DNA from: Weissella cibaria KACC 11862
GTDB lineage: Bacteria > Bacillota > Bacilli > Lactobacillales > Lactobacillaceae
Length of the DNA stretch: 64,000 bases
Direction: 5' to 3'
NCBI RefSeq assembly: GCF_000193635.1
Contig: NZ_AEKT01000019.1
Location: forward strand, 59,258 to 123,257
Shown: one piece after another, positions 25,430 through 33,847 of the stretch
How the letters are laid out: each line of letters opens with the position of its first letter
Position numbering within the stretch: position 1 is the stretch's first letter
Notes under the pieces: generated by a model
Told to the model about the DNA's origin: nothing
Seen by the model: the letters and a program-made list of their open reading frames with translations, nothing else
The model's database searches: none
Program-made: the position numbers and the translations under genes

Positions 25430-26290
25430 TCATTCCGTTTCGGCATACCATTCATCTACCAGTTTTGTTCGGAGTGGAATAAAATGCGCTTCATCACGCT
25501 GCCCAACTGACTCACCGTCGATAGAGACAACCCGACCAGCCATCATCGTTGAACTCGTGATGAACACCTCATCAGCCGTTTTTAACTCCGCCACCGTGAA
25601 GGCACGTTCCTCAACCGGCATCCCCAATGAACGGGCGACCTGCAATAAATGTTGCCGAGCAATGCCCGGTAAAATCAACTTATCCGTCGGCGCCGTAATT
25701 AGCTTGCCTGCCTTAATCATATGGACATTCGTTTTAGATCCTTCAGTCACTCGTGTGTCACCGTTCTCAGTCATCCGGTAAAAAACAGTTTCATCAACTG
25801 ATTCTTGCATCGCACGTTGCGCGGCAAGCACATTTGGCAGTAAGTTAATCGTCTTCACGTGCGTTAGTCCTGAGCGAATATCCAATTCGGTCCGTAAACG
25901 ATATGGACGTTCTTGTTTGCCCCGATCTAACGACATAGGTGTTATCATCACTGCCAAATTAGGCGTCGCATCTAGCGGGAAACTATGGCTACGTCGCCCC
26001 GTTCCTCGGGTTACCTGCCAATAAATCATATAAGCTTCCCCAGTCACGTTGGTGAGTAAATCATTCAAAATGTTGGTTAACTCTTCACGTGTGAAGTCAG
26101 GCGTTATCAGCACTGCAGCCATACTCCGCCAAAAACGCTCTAAGTGCTCATCTAACGCAAAAATCTTTTGATTACGCGCCATGGTCGCATCGTAAACACC
26201 ATCACCAAACGTAAACCCACGGTCAGTCATCGGAATCATCATGTCATCGATTTCCGATATCTTACCGTTATAGTAAGCTACAGTTTCCAT
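25430..26290 (-). CDS. dat: D-amino-acid transaminase (PLP, fold type IV)
   Basis: A 286-residue class IV aminotransferase that interconverts D-Ala and alpha-ketoglutarate with D-Glu and pyruvate, supplying D-Glu for peptidoglycan. It starts with YYNGKISEIDDMMIPMTDRG. The PLP lysine lies in HVKTINLLPNVLA (about 145), as in Bacillus Dat, followed by TEGSKTNVHM and VFITSSTMMAGRV. Length and motifs fit Dat better than IlvE or ADC lyase. GGTGGGGA precedes the ATG. Confidence 0.9.
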   Translation of the reverse strand: METVAYYNGKISEIDDMMIPMTDRGFTFGDGVYDATMARNQKIFALDEHLERFWRSMAAVLITPDFTREELTNILNDLLTNVTGEAYMIYWQVTRGTGRRSHSFPLDATPNLAVMITPMSLDRGKQERPYRLRTELDIRSGLTHVKTINLLPNVLAAQRAMQESVDETVFYRMTENGDTRVTEGSKTNVHMIKAGKLITAPTDKLILPGIARQHLLQVARSLGMPVEERAFTVAELKTADEVFITSSTMMAGRVVSIDGESVGQRDEAHFIPLRTKLVDEWYAETE

Positions 26291-26342
26291 ACTATCCCCA
26301 CCGTTCCTAATCTTTTACTCATAATAGCACCTTTTTGCGCAC

Positions 26343-26378
26343 AAAAAACGTCCGAAGTGCAATTAGCATTCGGACGTT
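26343..26378 (-). terminator. Terminator of the YbjQ-type gene
   Basis: Arms AACGTCCGAA/TTCGGACGTT (26347-26356, 26369-26378) with T-run on the minus strand. Confidence 0.85.
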
Positions 26379-26384
26379 CATTAA

Positions 26385-26723
26385 CTATTTCTTTTGCAAT
26401 TTAACAGCCGTACCGTAAGCAGCCACCATGTTCATATCAGCACCCATTGATCCTGAATCAAAACGCATCATAATCACTGCATCTGCACCCATTTTAGCTG
26501 CGTTATCACGCAACCGCTCCAAAGATGAATTACGTGTCTCTTCAAGCAATGACGTATAGGCTTTAATTTCACCACCCACGATGGTCTTCAAACCAGCCCC
26601 AATATCTGCAACAACGTTCTTTGAGCGTGTCGTTAGTCCGAAGACCTCACCTAGTGTTTCCACCACTTCATAACCCGCAATATTTTCTGTCGTCGCAATG
26701 ATAATATCATTTGCATTTGCCAT
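26385..26723 (-). CDS. YbjQ/UPF0145 family protein
   Basis: A 112-residue pentamer-forming YbjQ-like protein: [20 protein letters not shown] at the start, then [16 protein letters not shown] and [12 protein letters not shown]. It is sometimes labelled a heavy-metal-binding domain, but without direct evidence of metal binding. GGGGGG lies upstream of the ATG; monocistronic. Confidence 0.88.
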   Translation of the reverse strand: MANANDIIIATTENIAGYEVVETLGEVFGLTTRSKNVVADIGAGLKTIVGGEIKAYTSLLEETRNSSLERLRDNAAKMGADAVIMMRFDSGSMGADMNMVAAYGTAVKLQKK

Positions 26724-26798
26724 GTTTGTTTATCCCCCCTTGGTTTTTCTATTGTAATCATACCGATATAGTCTGGTCAGTGGCAACCAAATTTGTGT

Positions 26799-27374
26799 TT
26801 AATAATTAATTGTTCCAGCAGCCATCCCTGGATTAGACGAAGAATCCATCGTGACGGTTGCTTCGTGTGGCGTCATATGGAATTGGTAACGTACTGACGT
26901 CGTACTGTTTGGGTCAGTGGCCTGAACATGATACCCACCGTCTACATAACGAATCCCGCTCAAAGCCCAAGATGACAAGTCTGTTTGTGTATATTGATTG
27001 ACTACTTCACGTGCCGCTTGCGTCACCTGCTCAATCGATGCATTTGGATCACTAAAAATATCATACTGAGATGCCGTTGCAGTCGATGCCGCCGCACTCG
27101 CCGATTCAGCCCCAGCTTCAGCTACCGACGTATCATTGCTGGTCGTTGCGTCAACACTTGATTGGCTAATTGACGATGCCGTTTTTTTATCACTTGTCGC
27201 TTGCTTTTCACTTTCAGATCGCAACGAACTTAAAGCGTGCTCAGCTTTACTAAGTCGTCGCTCCTGTTGCTGTTGTGAATCATTATGTTGTTGCCATGCG
27301 TAGTACCCACCGGCACCACCAAGTGCCACAATTGGCACCGCGATAATCGTCGCAATCGTTCCTTTCTTAACCAT
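26799..27374 (-). CDS. N-terminally anchored extracellular protein, unknown
   Basis: A 191-residue protein with one N-terminal TM helix (about 6-27, IATIIAVPIVALGGAGGYYA), no lipobox cysteine, then a polar coiled-coil/Ser-rich linker (about 30-105) and a compact C-terminal region (about 110-191) with aromatic beta-type segments such as GGYHVQATDPN and VRYQFHMTP. It is probably displayed on the outer membrane face. I do not recognise the C-terminal domain. AGGAGG precedes the start. Confidence 0.65.
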   Translation of the reverse strand: MVKKGTIATIIAVPIVALGGAGGYYAWQQHNDSQQQQERRLSKAEHALSSLRSESEKQATSDKKTASSISQSSVDATTSNDTSVAEAGAESASAAASTATASQYDIFSDPNASIEQVTQAAREVVNQYTQTDLSSWALSGIRYVDGGYHVQATDPNSTTSVRYQFHMTPHEATVTMDSSSNPGMAAGTINY

Positions 27375-27474
27375 CTGCCAAATACCTCCTTAGTTAAACC
27401 TGCGCTCATTACCTTGGATACTACCAAAGAAATGTGACCAAATTTAACAAGAGCTATTTGTCGTTGATTATCAA

Positions 27475-27951
27475 TTACTTCGTAGCCGCGAGCGCACGTT
27501 CAATATCCTTAACCATCTTGCTTGGCGCTGTCGTCGGTGCATAGCGTGCAATAAGTTGGCCATCGCGCCCAACCAAAAATTTCGTGTAATTCCACTTAAT
27601 GCGACCGTGACCAGACTCAGTCTTCAAGTAGTCGAACAACGGTGCTGTCTCATCCCCGTTAACTGCCATCATTTCTGTCATTGGAAATGTGACGCCATAA
27701 TTTTTTTGGCAAAATGCGCCAATTTCAGAAGCATCATCCAATTCTTGTTTGAATTGATTAGATGGGCAGCCAATAATCGTAAAGCCTTCATCCTGATATT
27801 GATCATACAGCGCTTGGAGCTCTGTTAATTGCGGTGCTAGGCCACACTTGCTTGCCGTATTAACAATCACCATCACGTCCCCTGCAAATTGTTGCAAGTC
27901 TAGTTCTTGGCCCCCTTGGGTACGTTCTTTAAAATCGTAAACAGTCGTCAT
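27475..27951 (-). CDS. Glutathione/thiol peroxidase (Gpx family)
   Basis: A 158-residue Gpx-family peroxidase with the catalytic cysteine in VNTASKCGLAPQ (about residue 36), glutamine in CPSNQFKQE and tryptophan in IKWNYTKFLV, which form the Cys-Gln-Trp-Asn centre. CPSNQ provides a possible resolving cysteine (about 71). Bacterial members mostly use thioredoxin rather than glutathione. It removes H2O2 or lipid hydroperoxides, useful for a haem-catalase-poor lactic acid bacterium. Confidence 0.92.
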   Translation of the reverse strand: MTTVYDFKERTQGGQELDLQQFAGDVMVIVNTASKCGLAPQLTELQALYDQYQDEGFTIIGCPSNQFKQELDDASEIGAFCQKNYGVTFPMTEMMAVNGDETAPLFDYLKTESGHGRIKWNYTKFLVGRDGQLIARYAPTTAPSKMVKDIERALAATK

Positions 27952-28062
27952 ATTATTTCCCCCATATAATCATTCCTGTGCAATCGCTTCTACAATTATT
28001 GTAACCGTTTTCCTTTGGCAGATTTATTATATTTTTGGCACCATTATTAAATAATGTAGATT

Positions 28063-28104
28063 AAAAAAAGACGCCATCAACATCACTGTCGATAGCGTCT
28101 TTTT
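28063..28104 (-). terminator. Terminator of gpmA
   Basis: Arms 28065-28078 and 28091-28104 (one mismatch) with T-run on the minus strand. Confidence 0.85.
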
Positions 28105-28114
28105 CAATTACTTA

Positions 28115-28834
28115 TTAAGCTTCTGGCTTCAAAACCTTCTTTGAAACAACTGACAAATCATCTGCCAAGTCGTATACCAAAGGCTCACCGTTAGCGATTT
28201 CAACACCCAAGATATCATCATCTGAGATACCTTCGATGTGCTTTACCAAGGCACGCAATGAGTTACCGTGGGCGGCAATCACAACGTTCTTACCTGCTGC
28301 CAAGTCCTTTGAGATGTTTGACTCCCAGAATGGCAATACACGTTCCAAAGTAACCTTCAAGTTTTCGCCGAATGGCAATTCACCTTCAGGTACATCAGCG
28401 TAACGACGGTCGAAGGCTGGGTATTCCTTACCCAAAACTTCAACAGTCTCCGTTTGCTCTTCTAGCAATGGAGGCAAAACGTCGTATGAACGACGCCATT
28501 GCAAAACTTGCTCGTCGCCCCACTTTTCAGCGGCGTCGGCCTTGTTCAAACCTTGCAAAGCACCGTAGTGACGCTCGTTCAAACGCCATGACTTCATTTC
28601 AGGAATCCACAATTGACCAGCTTCTTCCAAAGCGTAGTGCAATGTCGTGATCGCACGCGTCAAAACTGACGTGTATGCTTGGTCAAATTGGATGCCTTCC
28701 TTAGCCAACAATTCACCTGCAGTACGAGCTTGGGCAATACCCTTGTCGCTCAACTTCGTGTCTACCCAACCATTGAACAAGTTCAATGCGTTCCATTCAC
28801 TTTGACCGTGACGGATCAAAACCAACTTTGCCAT
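28115..28834 (-). CDS. gpmA: 2,3-bisphosphoglycerate-dependent phosphoglycerate mutase
   Basis: GpmA converts 3- to 2-phosphoglycerate in lower glycolysis/phosphoketolase metabolism. The phosphohistidine motif [10 protein letters not shown] is at residues 6-15, with [14 protein letters not shown] (catalytic Glu near 86) and [16 protein letters not shown] (second His near 182). The 239 residues are somewhat shorter than E. coli GpmA, as usual in Firmicutes. AAGAGG precedes the ATG; strong codon bias and single-gene unit fit high expression. Confidence 0.96.
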   Translation of the reverse strand: MAKLVLIRHGQSEWNALNLFNGWVDTKLSDKGIAQARTAGELLAKEGIQFDQAYTSVLTRAITTLHYALEEAGQLWIPEMKSWRLNERHYGALQGLNKADAAEKWGDEQVLQWRRSYDVLPPLLEEQTETVEVLGKEYPAFDRRYADVPEGELPFGENLKVTLERVLPFWESNISKDLAAGKNVVIAAHGNSLRALVKHIEGISDDDILGVEIANGEPLVYDLADDLSVVSKKVLKPEA

Positions 28835-28904
28835 TGGTGATACCTCTTTTGTATTAGAATATTTCGTTACTATTGTAACAAAATTTCAGCATAATTAGTA
28901 GTGA

Positions 28905-29234
28905 TTAATTAGTCCCCTCTAGAATCTTGTATAGCATAAACATCATAGGCACCGCATACACACCGGCAATCCACATCATCACGCGCATTGACTTATCGAC
29001 ACTTTTACTCAACGAATCTACCTTGTCAGTCAGGTGATCAATTCGCAAATTAACCGCCTTTAATTCACCCCGAACTTCTTCACGAAAACTGACAAACTCT
29101 ACTTGCAGCTCACGCACATCGACTTGGAGTTCACGTACATCGACCTGTAGCTCACGAACATCCGAGCGTAGTGCCTCAAACTCACCATCCCGAAACGCTT
29201 GAAACTCTAGTTTTGTGACGTACTTTTCATCCAT
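28905..29234 (-). CDS. Coiled-coil protein with C-terminal TM, tandem paralogue 2
   Basis: A 109-residue tail-anchored protein: conserved head MDEKYVTKLEFQAFRDGEFE, a heptad-repeat coiled coil (about 20-80) with three tandem VDVRELQ units, and one C-terminal helix (about 86-104, MWIAGVYAVPMMFMLYKIL). The start was put at the ATG at 29234, since the longer frame relies on TTG. It follows its paralogue by two bases. The function is unknown; the shape is that of a membrane-bound spacer or oligomerisation stalk. Confidence 0.75.
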   Translation of the reverse strand: MDEKYVTKLEFQAFRDGEFEALRSDVRELQVDVRELQVDVRELQVEFVSFREEVRGELKAVNLRIDHLTDKVDSLSKSVDKSMRVMMWIAGVYAVPMMFMLYKILEGTN

Positions 29235-29236
29235 AA

Positions 29237-29545
29237 TCAATTAGTCCCCACTAGAATCTTGTACATCATAAACAGCATTGGCACTGCGTAAACCGTCGCT
29301 ACCCACATCATGACCTTATTCGACTTTTCAAAGTTGCGTTCCATGTTATCCATACGCACGTTAAGCACCTTCATGTCCCCGCGCATTTCAGCGCGGAACT
29401 CAGTAAACTCAGTCCGCAACTCACGCACATCATCTTGTAGCTCACGCACATCGACTTGTAGTTCGCGTACATCCGAGCGCAAAGCATCAAACTCCCCATC
29501 CCGAAACGCTTGAAACTCTACTTTTGTCACATACTTTTCATCCAT
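29237..29545 (-). CDS. Coiled-coil protein with C-terminal TM, tandem paralogue 1
   Basis: A 102-residue paralogue of the next gene: same head (MDEKYVTKVEFQAFRDGEFD), a coiled coil with VRELQ units at heptad spacing, and the same tail (MMWVATVYAVPMLFMMYKIL). GGAGG stands before the ATG. The unit number in the heptad array differs between the two genes, as expected of 21-base repeats that expand or contract. Function unknown. Confidence 0.75.
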   Translation of the reverse strand: MDEKYVTKVEFQAFRDGEFDALRSDVRELQVDVRELQDDVRELRTEFTEFRAEMRGDMKVLNVRMDNMERNFEKSNKVMMWVATVYAVPMLFMMYKILVGTN

Positions 29546-29689
29546 TTTGAGTCCTCCGTTAATTGGTTAACATTGGTAACATTTCCCCTAATACGACAAC
29601 AGAGGCACCGCATAATTGCGATACCTCTGCTAAAAATCGTTTTAATTGTTATATCCAATATAACGGATTATCGATTGATTAACAAGCTT

Positions 29690-30703
29690 TTAGCGCTTGA
29701 TTTCACCATTCTCAATAACCAAACCTGATGAGTGAACGGGACCTTGGCGATCTGGGTAGATACGCTTGATAATACTGTTCACAGCCGTTGGCACTTCACC
29801 GAAACCAGTTGCAATCAATTCCGCCTTACCAGGGTATTCGGCCACATCACCAACCGCAAACAAACCTGGCACCGTCGTTTCCATCTCTTGGCTAACCGTA
29901 AACTTCTGACGTTCTACTTCAGGTTGGACGGTCCAGCCAGCCACAATCTTGTTCTCTGATGTAAAGCCGTAATTAACCATCAAATCATCGACATTCAAGA
30001 CCTTCTTTTCATCTTCACGGACCTTAGCCAAAGTCACATTCAATGAACCATCTTCAGCCTTTTCAACCGTTTCGATGTTATATGGTGTCTCAATTGCAAC
30101 ACGTGACTTTTGCAACTCAGATACGGCGTGCTCCATCGCACGGAACTTATCACGGCGGTGCGTCAAGTGAACCTCTGCTGCAACCGTATCCAACAACGTT
30201 GACATATCAACAGCTGAATCACCACCACCAGCAACCAGCACGCGGTGATCACGGAAGTCTTCAACGTCGTTCAAGAAGTAGTGGATGCCTTGACCTTCAA
30301 GACCATTTTCAACTGCTTCTGGCAAACGGCGTGGCTCAAAGGCGCCCTTACCGGTTGCAACAATCACAGACTTCGTGTGGAATGATCCCTTATCAGTCGT
30401 AATATCAAATTCAGTCCCATTAGGTTGAACATCAATAACCGTTGTATCAAGATACAAATCTTGTGGGAATTGACGCATTTGCTTGTCCAATTCCTTGATA
30501 ATCTCAGCACCTGTCGTGTTCACATAACCAGCGATATCCAAAATCGTCTTTTGTGGGTAAAGGTTAGCCACTTGGCCACCAACACTCTCCAAGCTTTCGA
30601 TAACTGTGACATCCAATTCACGCAAACCAGCGTAAAAGGCGGCAAACATTCCTACTGGTCCCGCACCAATAATTGTTAAATCTGTATCCTTAAATTCCGT
30701 CAT
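29690..30703 (-). CDS. Ferredoxin/flavodoxin--NADP reductase, YumC type
   Basis: A 337-residue thioredoxin-reductase-like flavoprotein without the CxxC pair, i.e. the FNR2/YumC type. Motifs: DLTIIGAGPVGMFAAFYAG (FAD), VIVATGKGAFEPRR, VLVAGGGDSAVDMS (NADPH) and LFAVGDVAEYPGK. It moves electrons from NADPH to ferredoxin or flavodoxin (for example for ribonucleotide reduction). The start was set at 30703 because upstream codons contain the terminator of the preceding gene; the ribosome site there is weak. Confidence 0.9.
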   Translation of the reverse strand: MTEFKDTDLTIIGAGPVGMFAAFYAGLRELDVTVIESLESVGGQVANLYPQKTILDIAGYVNTTGAEIIKELDKQMRQFPQDLYLDTTVIDVQPNGTEFDITTDKGSFHTKSVIVATGKGAFEPRRLPEAVENGLEGQGIHYFLNDVEDFRDHRVLVAGGGDSAVDMSTLLDTVAAEVHLTHRRDKFRAMEHAVSELQKSRVAIETPYNIETVEKAEDGSLNVTLAKVREDEKKVLNVDDLMVNYGFTSENKIVAGWTVQPEVERQKFTVSQEMETTVPGLFAVGDVAEYPGKAELIATGFGEVPTAVNSIIKRIYPDRQGPVHSSGLVIENGEIKR

Positions 30704-30769
30704 GATTGTTTCCGTTCCGTTTCTATCGGTTTCATTATTTTTCTTAATTACGAGTGTTATTATACGCCA

Positions 30770-30814
30770 ACAAAAAATCCCCTGCACGGTATAAAGGAAC
30801 CAGCAGGGGCATTT
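30770..30814 (-). terminator. Terminator of sseB paralogue 1
   Basis: CCCCTGC/GCAGGGG arms with a 17-base loop and a T-run on the minus strand. Confidence 0.8.
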
Positions 30815-30817
30815 CAA

Positions 30818-31609
30818 TTACAAATTACGGTCGTACAAACTCGTGAATTCTGACAAATCCACGTCAAAATCAGCTGCCGCGACAATATCGACCGCACTGC
30901 CTTCTTCGCCAGCCTTCTCTTCAAACGCCTTAGCAAAACGTGGGTATAGCTCTTGGAATGCATCCTTGTCAGGACCATCCACGACCAACAAATAATTAGC
31001 TGCGTTTGTCGCCCCATTCGTCAACCACAACAAGTGCATGTGCTCTACTGCACCCATGGCGTCATCTGCTAAACCAATCAATTCGTAACGCAATGGCGTT
31101 GGAATGATGTCTTCAGCAGATGCAATTTGCATCTCGGCATCGCCATCCCCTTCTTGCGCTGCCACCATGCCGGCAATGTAAGCCAAGTTATCACGAGTGA
31201 TTGGCATACCATTCGTGAATGGGTTCAAGGCCAAACCTTCAATATTCTCTGAATCATCGTTTTGCAACAATGGCAAGTAGTCAGCCAATGACATCGCCCA
31301 AGGGTGTACCGGATCTTCTGAGTCAATTGGCCCAGCATTGAAGGCATCCAAATCAGTAAAGATTGGAAATACGGAATGGCCGTTTTCCATCTCAAACGTC
31401 AACAAGCGCATCTCTGATCCTTCTGGAATCTCAACGTCACCGTTTTCCTTAATAATTGGTGCTTCAGTGAAGTTAACTGGCGCAACAAAAACTGCCTCTA
31501 CAAGTCCTTGAACAAATGCTTGTTCATTAGCTGGATTCTGTTCTTCGCGGAAAGCTTCCAACGCAGCTAAAAGCTCGTCGTTACGCAATACTTCTTCTTG
31601 GTTATCCAT
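30818..31609 (-). CDS. SseB-family protein, paralogue 1
   Basis: A 263-residue acidic cytosolic protein with an N-terminal SseB domain (about 10-130: ALEAFREEQNPANEQAFVQ, VFVAPVNF, RLLTFEMENG-HSVFPIFTD) and a C-terminal SseB-C-like domain (about 165-260). SseB was named for enhanced serine sensitivity in E. coli; the mechanism is unknown. A paralogue lies directly upstream (31736-32503). Each has its own terminator. Confidence 0.82.
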   Translation of the reverse strand: MDNQEEVLRNDELLAALEAFREEQNPANEQAFVQGLVEAVFVAPVNFTEAPIIKENGDVEIPEGSEMRLLTFEMENGHSVFPIFTDLDAFNAGPIDSEDPVHPWAMSLADYLPLLQNDDSENIEGLALNPFTNGMPITRDNLAYIAGMVAAQEGDGDAEMQIASAEDIIPTPLRYELIGLADDAMGAVEHMHLLWLTNGATNAANYLLVVDGPDKDAFQELYPRFAKAFEEKAGEEGSAVDIVAAADFDVDLSEFTSLYDRNL

Positions 31610-31695
31610 TGTCGTACTACCCCTGTTAGTTCTCGTTATTTGTTACTAAGTATAACGGATATTCACCCCTTTGTCAGTGAAATCCGATGTCTAAC

Positions 31696-31728
31696 AAAAA
31701 ACCGCATCTCAAGTGGATGCGGTTTTTT
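31696..31728 (-). terminator. Terminator of sseB paralogue 2
   Basis: Perfect 13-base arms AAAAAACCGCATC/GATGCGGTTTTTT. Confidence 0.9.
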
Positions 31729-31735
31729 GTATAAA

Positions 31736-32503
31736 TTAGTTAGCCTTGTTGTAAATTGGCGTAAAGGCGGCTGCACGTGGGTAACCGATTTCTTCAACGC
31801 TCAATACATTTGAAAATGCTGGGGCATTGTTAATCGTTGCAAATGCAAAGAATTGTGCCTTAGCTTCTTCTGGATCACCTTCAGTGTGGATCACGTAAAT
31901 CAATGTACGTTCTGGTGCACGAACCAAATCGATTGCCCATACTGTGTTCATCTCTGGCATGTTTTCTGGCAATTGCTCAGCCAACTTTGCCGCAAAGTCT
32001 GATTGGTCATCAACTGGCTCTTCCAGCGTGATTGGGTCTTGTTCGCGCATTTGCGTCAACGTTGCCATCACATAGTTCATGTTGTCTTGGTTCATCACAA
32101 CATTTTGACCAAATGCATTAATTACCAAACCAGTATCTGGGTTAGCTGACATCAAAGCTGCGTAAGTTTCCAATGAAACCGTCAAGCCCACAACACCTTC
32201 AACATCAGTTGACCACTTGTTGTACTCTTCAGTGCTCGTAAATGCTGGGAAGAAAACTTCTTCCTTTTGGTTTTGGATAACTTGGTAGTTCAATTGTGCA
32301 GCTACTTCAGAATCAATTGAGAAAGTACCATCACCATTGTCAGTCAATTCTGCATCAACTTGAACTGGCGCAAGCAATTGCGCAGCGCCCAGCATCGCAA
32401 TGAAATCATGCTCTGTTTCAGGGTTTACATCTTTCTCGTAAGCATCAAGCGTTGCTTCGAGATCTTCATTTTGTAGTGGACGGTTGAAAATCACATCTGC
32501 CAT
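31736..32503 (-). CDS. SseB-family protein, paralogue 2
   Basis: A 255-residue paralogue of the gene at 30818-31609 with the same order of elements: an acidic N-terminal SseB domain (LEATLDAYEKDVNPETEHDF, EEVFFPAFTSTEEYNKW) and a C-terminal domain (NTVWAIDLVRAPERTLIYVI). The start was set at the ATG at 32503 with GAGGAA upstream. Amino-acid stress or serine metabolism is suggested only by the family name. Confidence 0.8.
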   Translation of the reverse strand: MADVIFNRPLQNEDLEATLDAYEKDVNPETEHDFIAMLGAAQLLAPVQVDAELTDNGDGTFSIDSEVAAQLNYQVIQNQKEEVFFPAFTSTEEYNKWSTDVEGVVGLTVSLETYAALMSANPDTGLVINAFGQNVVMNQDNMNYVMATLTQMREQDPITLEEPVDDQSDFAAKLAEQLPENMPEMNTVWAIDLVRAPERTLIYVIHTEGDPEEAKAQFFAFATINNAPAFSNVLSVEEIGYPRAAAFTPIYNKAN

Positions 32504-32576
32504 GTTCAAATTCCTCATTCGTTTATTTTTAGTTAGTATAACCCAACCCTAAATAAATGTGGTGGAAAAAGGGTTA

Positions 32577-33623
32577 CTACTTAGCTGGTACTTTAACGTC
32601 CCCGGCCACAATAGCCTTTTGCGCTTTTTGCACCGCTTGCCATGCCCCGGCTGACATCTGACCACGGGTCACCGCAACTCCCTTGTTTTTCAAACCATAG
32701 ACTAGGTGTTGGCCGCCTGGAAACTTATCCGTCGCTGCACGTTCCGTGACATCCTTGACCGCCGTGCCAACGCCCTTCGTTGCTGACGTTAGCGTGAAGT
32801 TACTCTTACCATCAGTTGCTTGATAACCCCCATCAGATGCTTGATCCACGTCGACACCGACAACCCAAACCTTATGCGCCTTAGTTTGCTTCTCATTCAA
32901 ATCCTTTGCTTCAGTGAAAACACCAGCACCGGCGCCACCGGCCGCTTGATAAAGCACATCTGATCCGTTTTGGTACATTGACGCCGCTATTGTTTTAGCC
33001 TTACCGGCATCCGCAAAATCACCGACATACTGAACATCGACCTTAATATTGGGATTGACAGACTTGGCCCCAGCAACAAAGCCTGTTTCGAATGTCTTAA
33101 CAACGGCTGATTCCATCCCACCGATAAAGCCAAGTTGATTTGTTTTAGTTGTCTTCGCAGCCGCAACACCGGCTAGGTAAGAAGACTGTTCGGTATGGAA
33201 CGTAACCGAGACAACATTTTGACGTTTCTTAGCAATGTCATCAATAATCATGAAGTTATTTTTAGGATACTTTTTTGCGGCTGCATTAATCGCAGGCGTC
33301 TTTGGGAACCCAATCCCATAAATATTTTGGTAGCCATTAGCAACTGCTTGATTGATATTTGTTTCAAAATCGGCTGATGTCTTTGCTTGAAAATAAGTGT
33401 AACCACCCTTACCTTGCTTCACATCATTTGCCTTAGCCCAACTTGTTAGCCCTCGCCAAGCCGATTGTTGAAATGACTTATCATCGATACCTGCTGCATC
33501 CGTAATCAAGGCAACCGAAGCTTTACTAGTTGCTGCATCCCCTTTATTCGCACTCGCATACACTCCAATTGCAACTGCTGCAACTACAACAACACCCGTA
33601 CCCAAAACAACCTTACGATTCAT
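32577..33623 (-). CDS. Orphan BMP-family binding protein without lipobox
   Basis: A 348-residue BMP-family solute-binding protein, close to its upstream neighbour (33848-34903) and more distant from the BmpA at 19346. N-terminal helix (about 5-23, VVLGTGVVVVAAVAIGVYA), no cysteine; then VALITDAAGIDDKSFQQSAW, GFIGGMESAVVKTFETG and WVVGVDVDQ. There is no linked ATPase or permease, so it probably feeds the NupABC membrane complex encoded 13 kb away. Nucleosides are the probable ligands. Confidence 0.88.
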   Translation of the reverse strand: MNRKVVLGTGVVVVAAVAIGVYASANKGDAATSKASVALITDAAGIDDKSFQQSAWRGLTSWAKANDVKQGKGGYTYFQAKTSADFETNINQAVANGYQNIYGIGFPKTPAINAAAKKYPKNNFMIIDDIAKKRQNVVSVTFHTEQSSYLAGVAAAKTTKTNQLGFIGGMESAVVKTFETGFVAGAKSVNPNIKVDVQYVGDFADAGKAKTIAASMYQNGSDVLYQAAGGAGAGVFTEAKDLNEKQTKAHKVWVVGVDVDQASDGGYQATDGKSNFTLTSATKGVGTAVKDVTERAATDKFPGGQHLVYGLKNKGVAVTRGQMSAGAWQAVQKAQKAIVAGDVKVPAK

Positions 33624-33672
33624 GATTAACCCCTATTTTGTAAAATAAATTAATTTAAAGTTCGCGTTTTAC

Positions 33673-33731
33673 GTTAATTAAACGTTTTAATTAACCAACT
33701 CCACAATAATAACCCGAACAAAACGTTTTGT
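33673..33731. promoter_or_regulatory. Two AAACGTTT-centred palindromes upstream of the second bmp gene
   Basis: 33673-33695 is a 23-base inverted repeat (GTTAATTAAA-CGT-TTTAATTAAC), and 33718-33731 is ACAAAACGTTTTGT. A CCGAAC core of PurBox type (33714-33719) touches the second palindrome. Confidence 0.5.
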
Positions 33732-33799
33732 AAACACAATCATTCGTTTTTAGATAATAAATAGAAACGCAAAACATATAAAGAGGTGCAAAACACGAA

Positions 33800-33836
33800 C
33801 AAAAAGCGCTCATCGCGTTTTGTGATGAGCGCTTTT
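33800..33836 (-). terminator. Terminator of the third bmp gene
   Basis: Perfect 13-base arms AAAAGCGCTCATC/GATGAGCGCTTTT. Confidence 0.9.
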
Positions 33837-33847
33837 CGAACTTTAAA

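Noticed and set aside
29690-30817. Longer ferredoxin-NADP reductase with 38 extra residues
   Set aside because: The extension would be encoded in the terminator of the upstream gene and does not resemble the family N-terminus.
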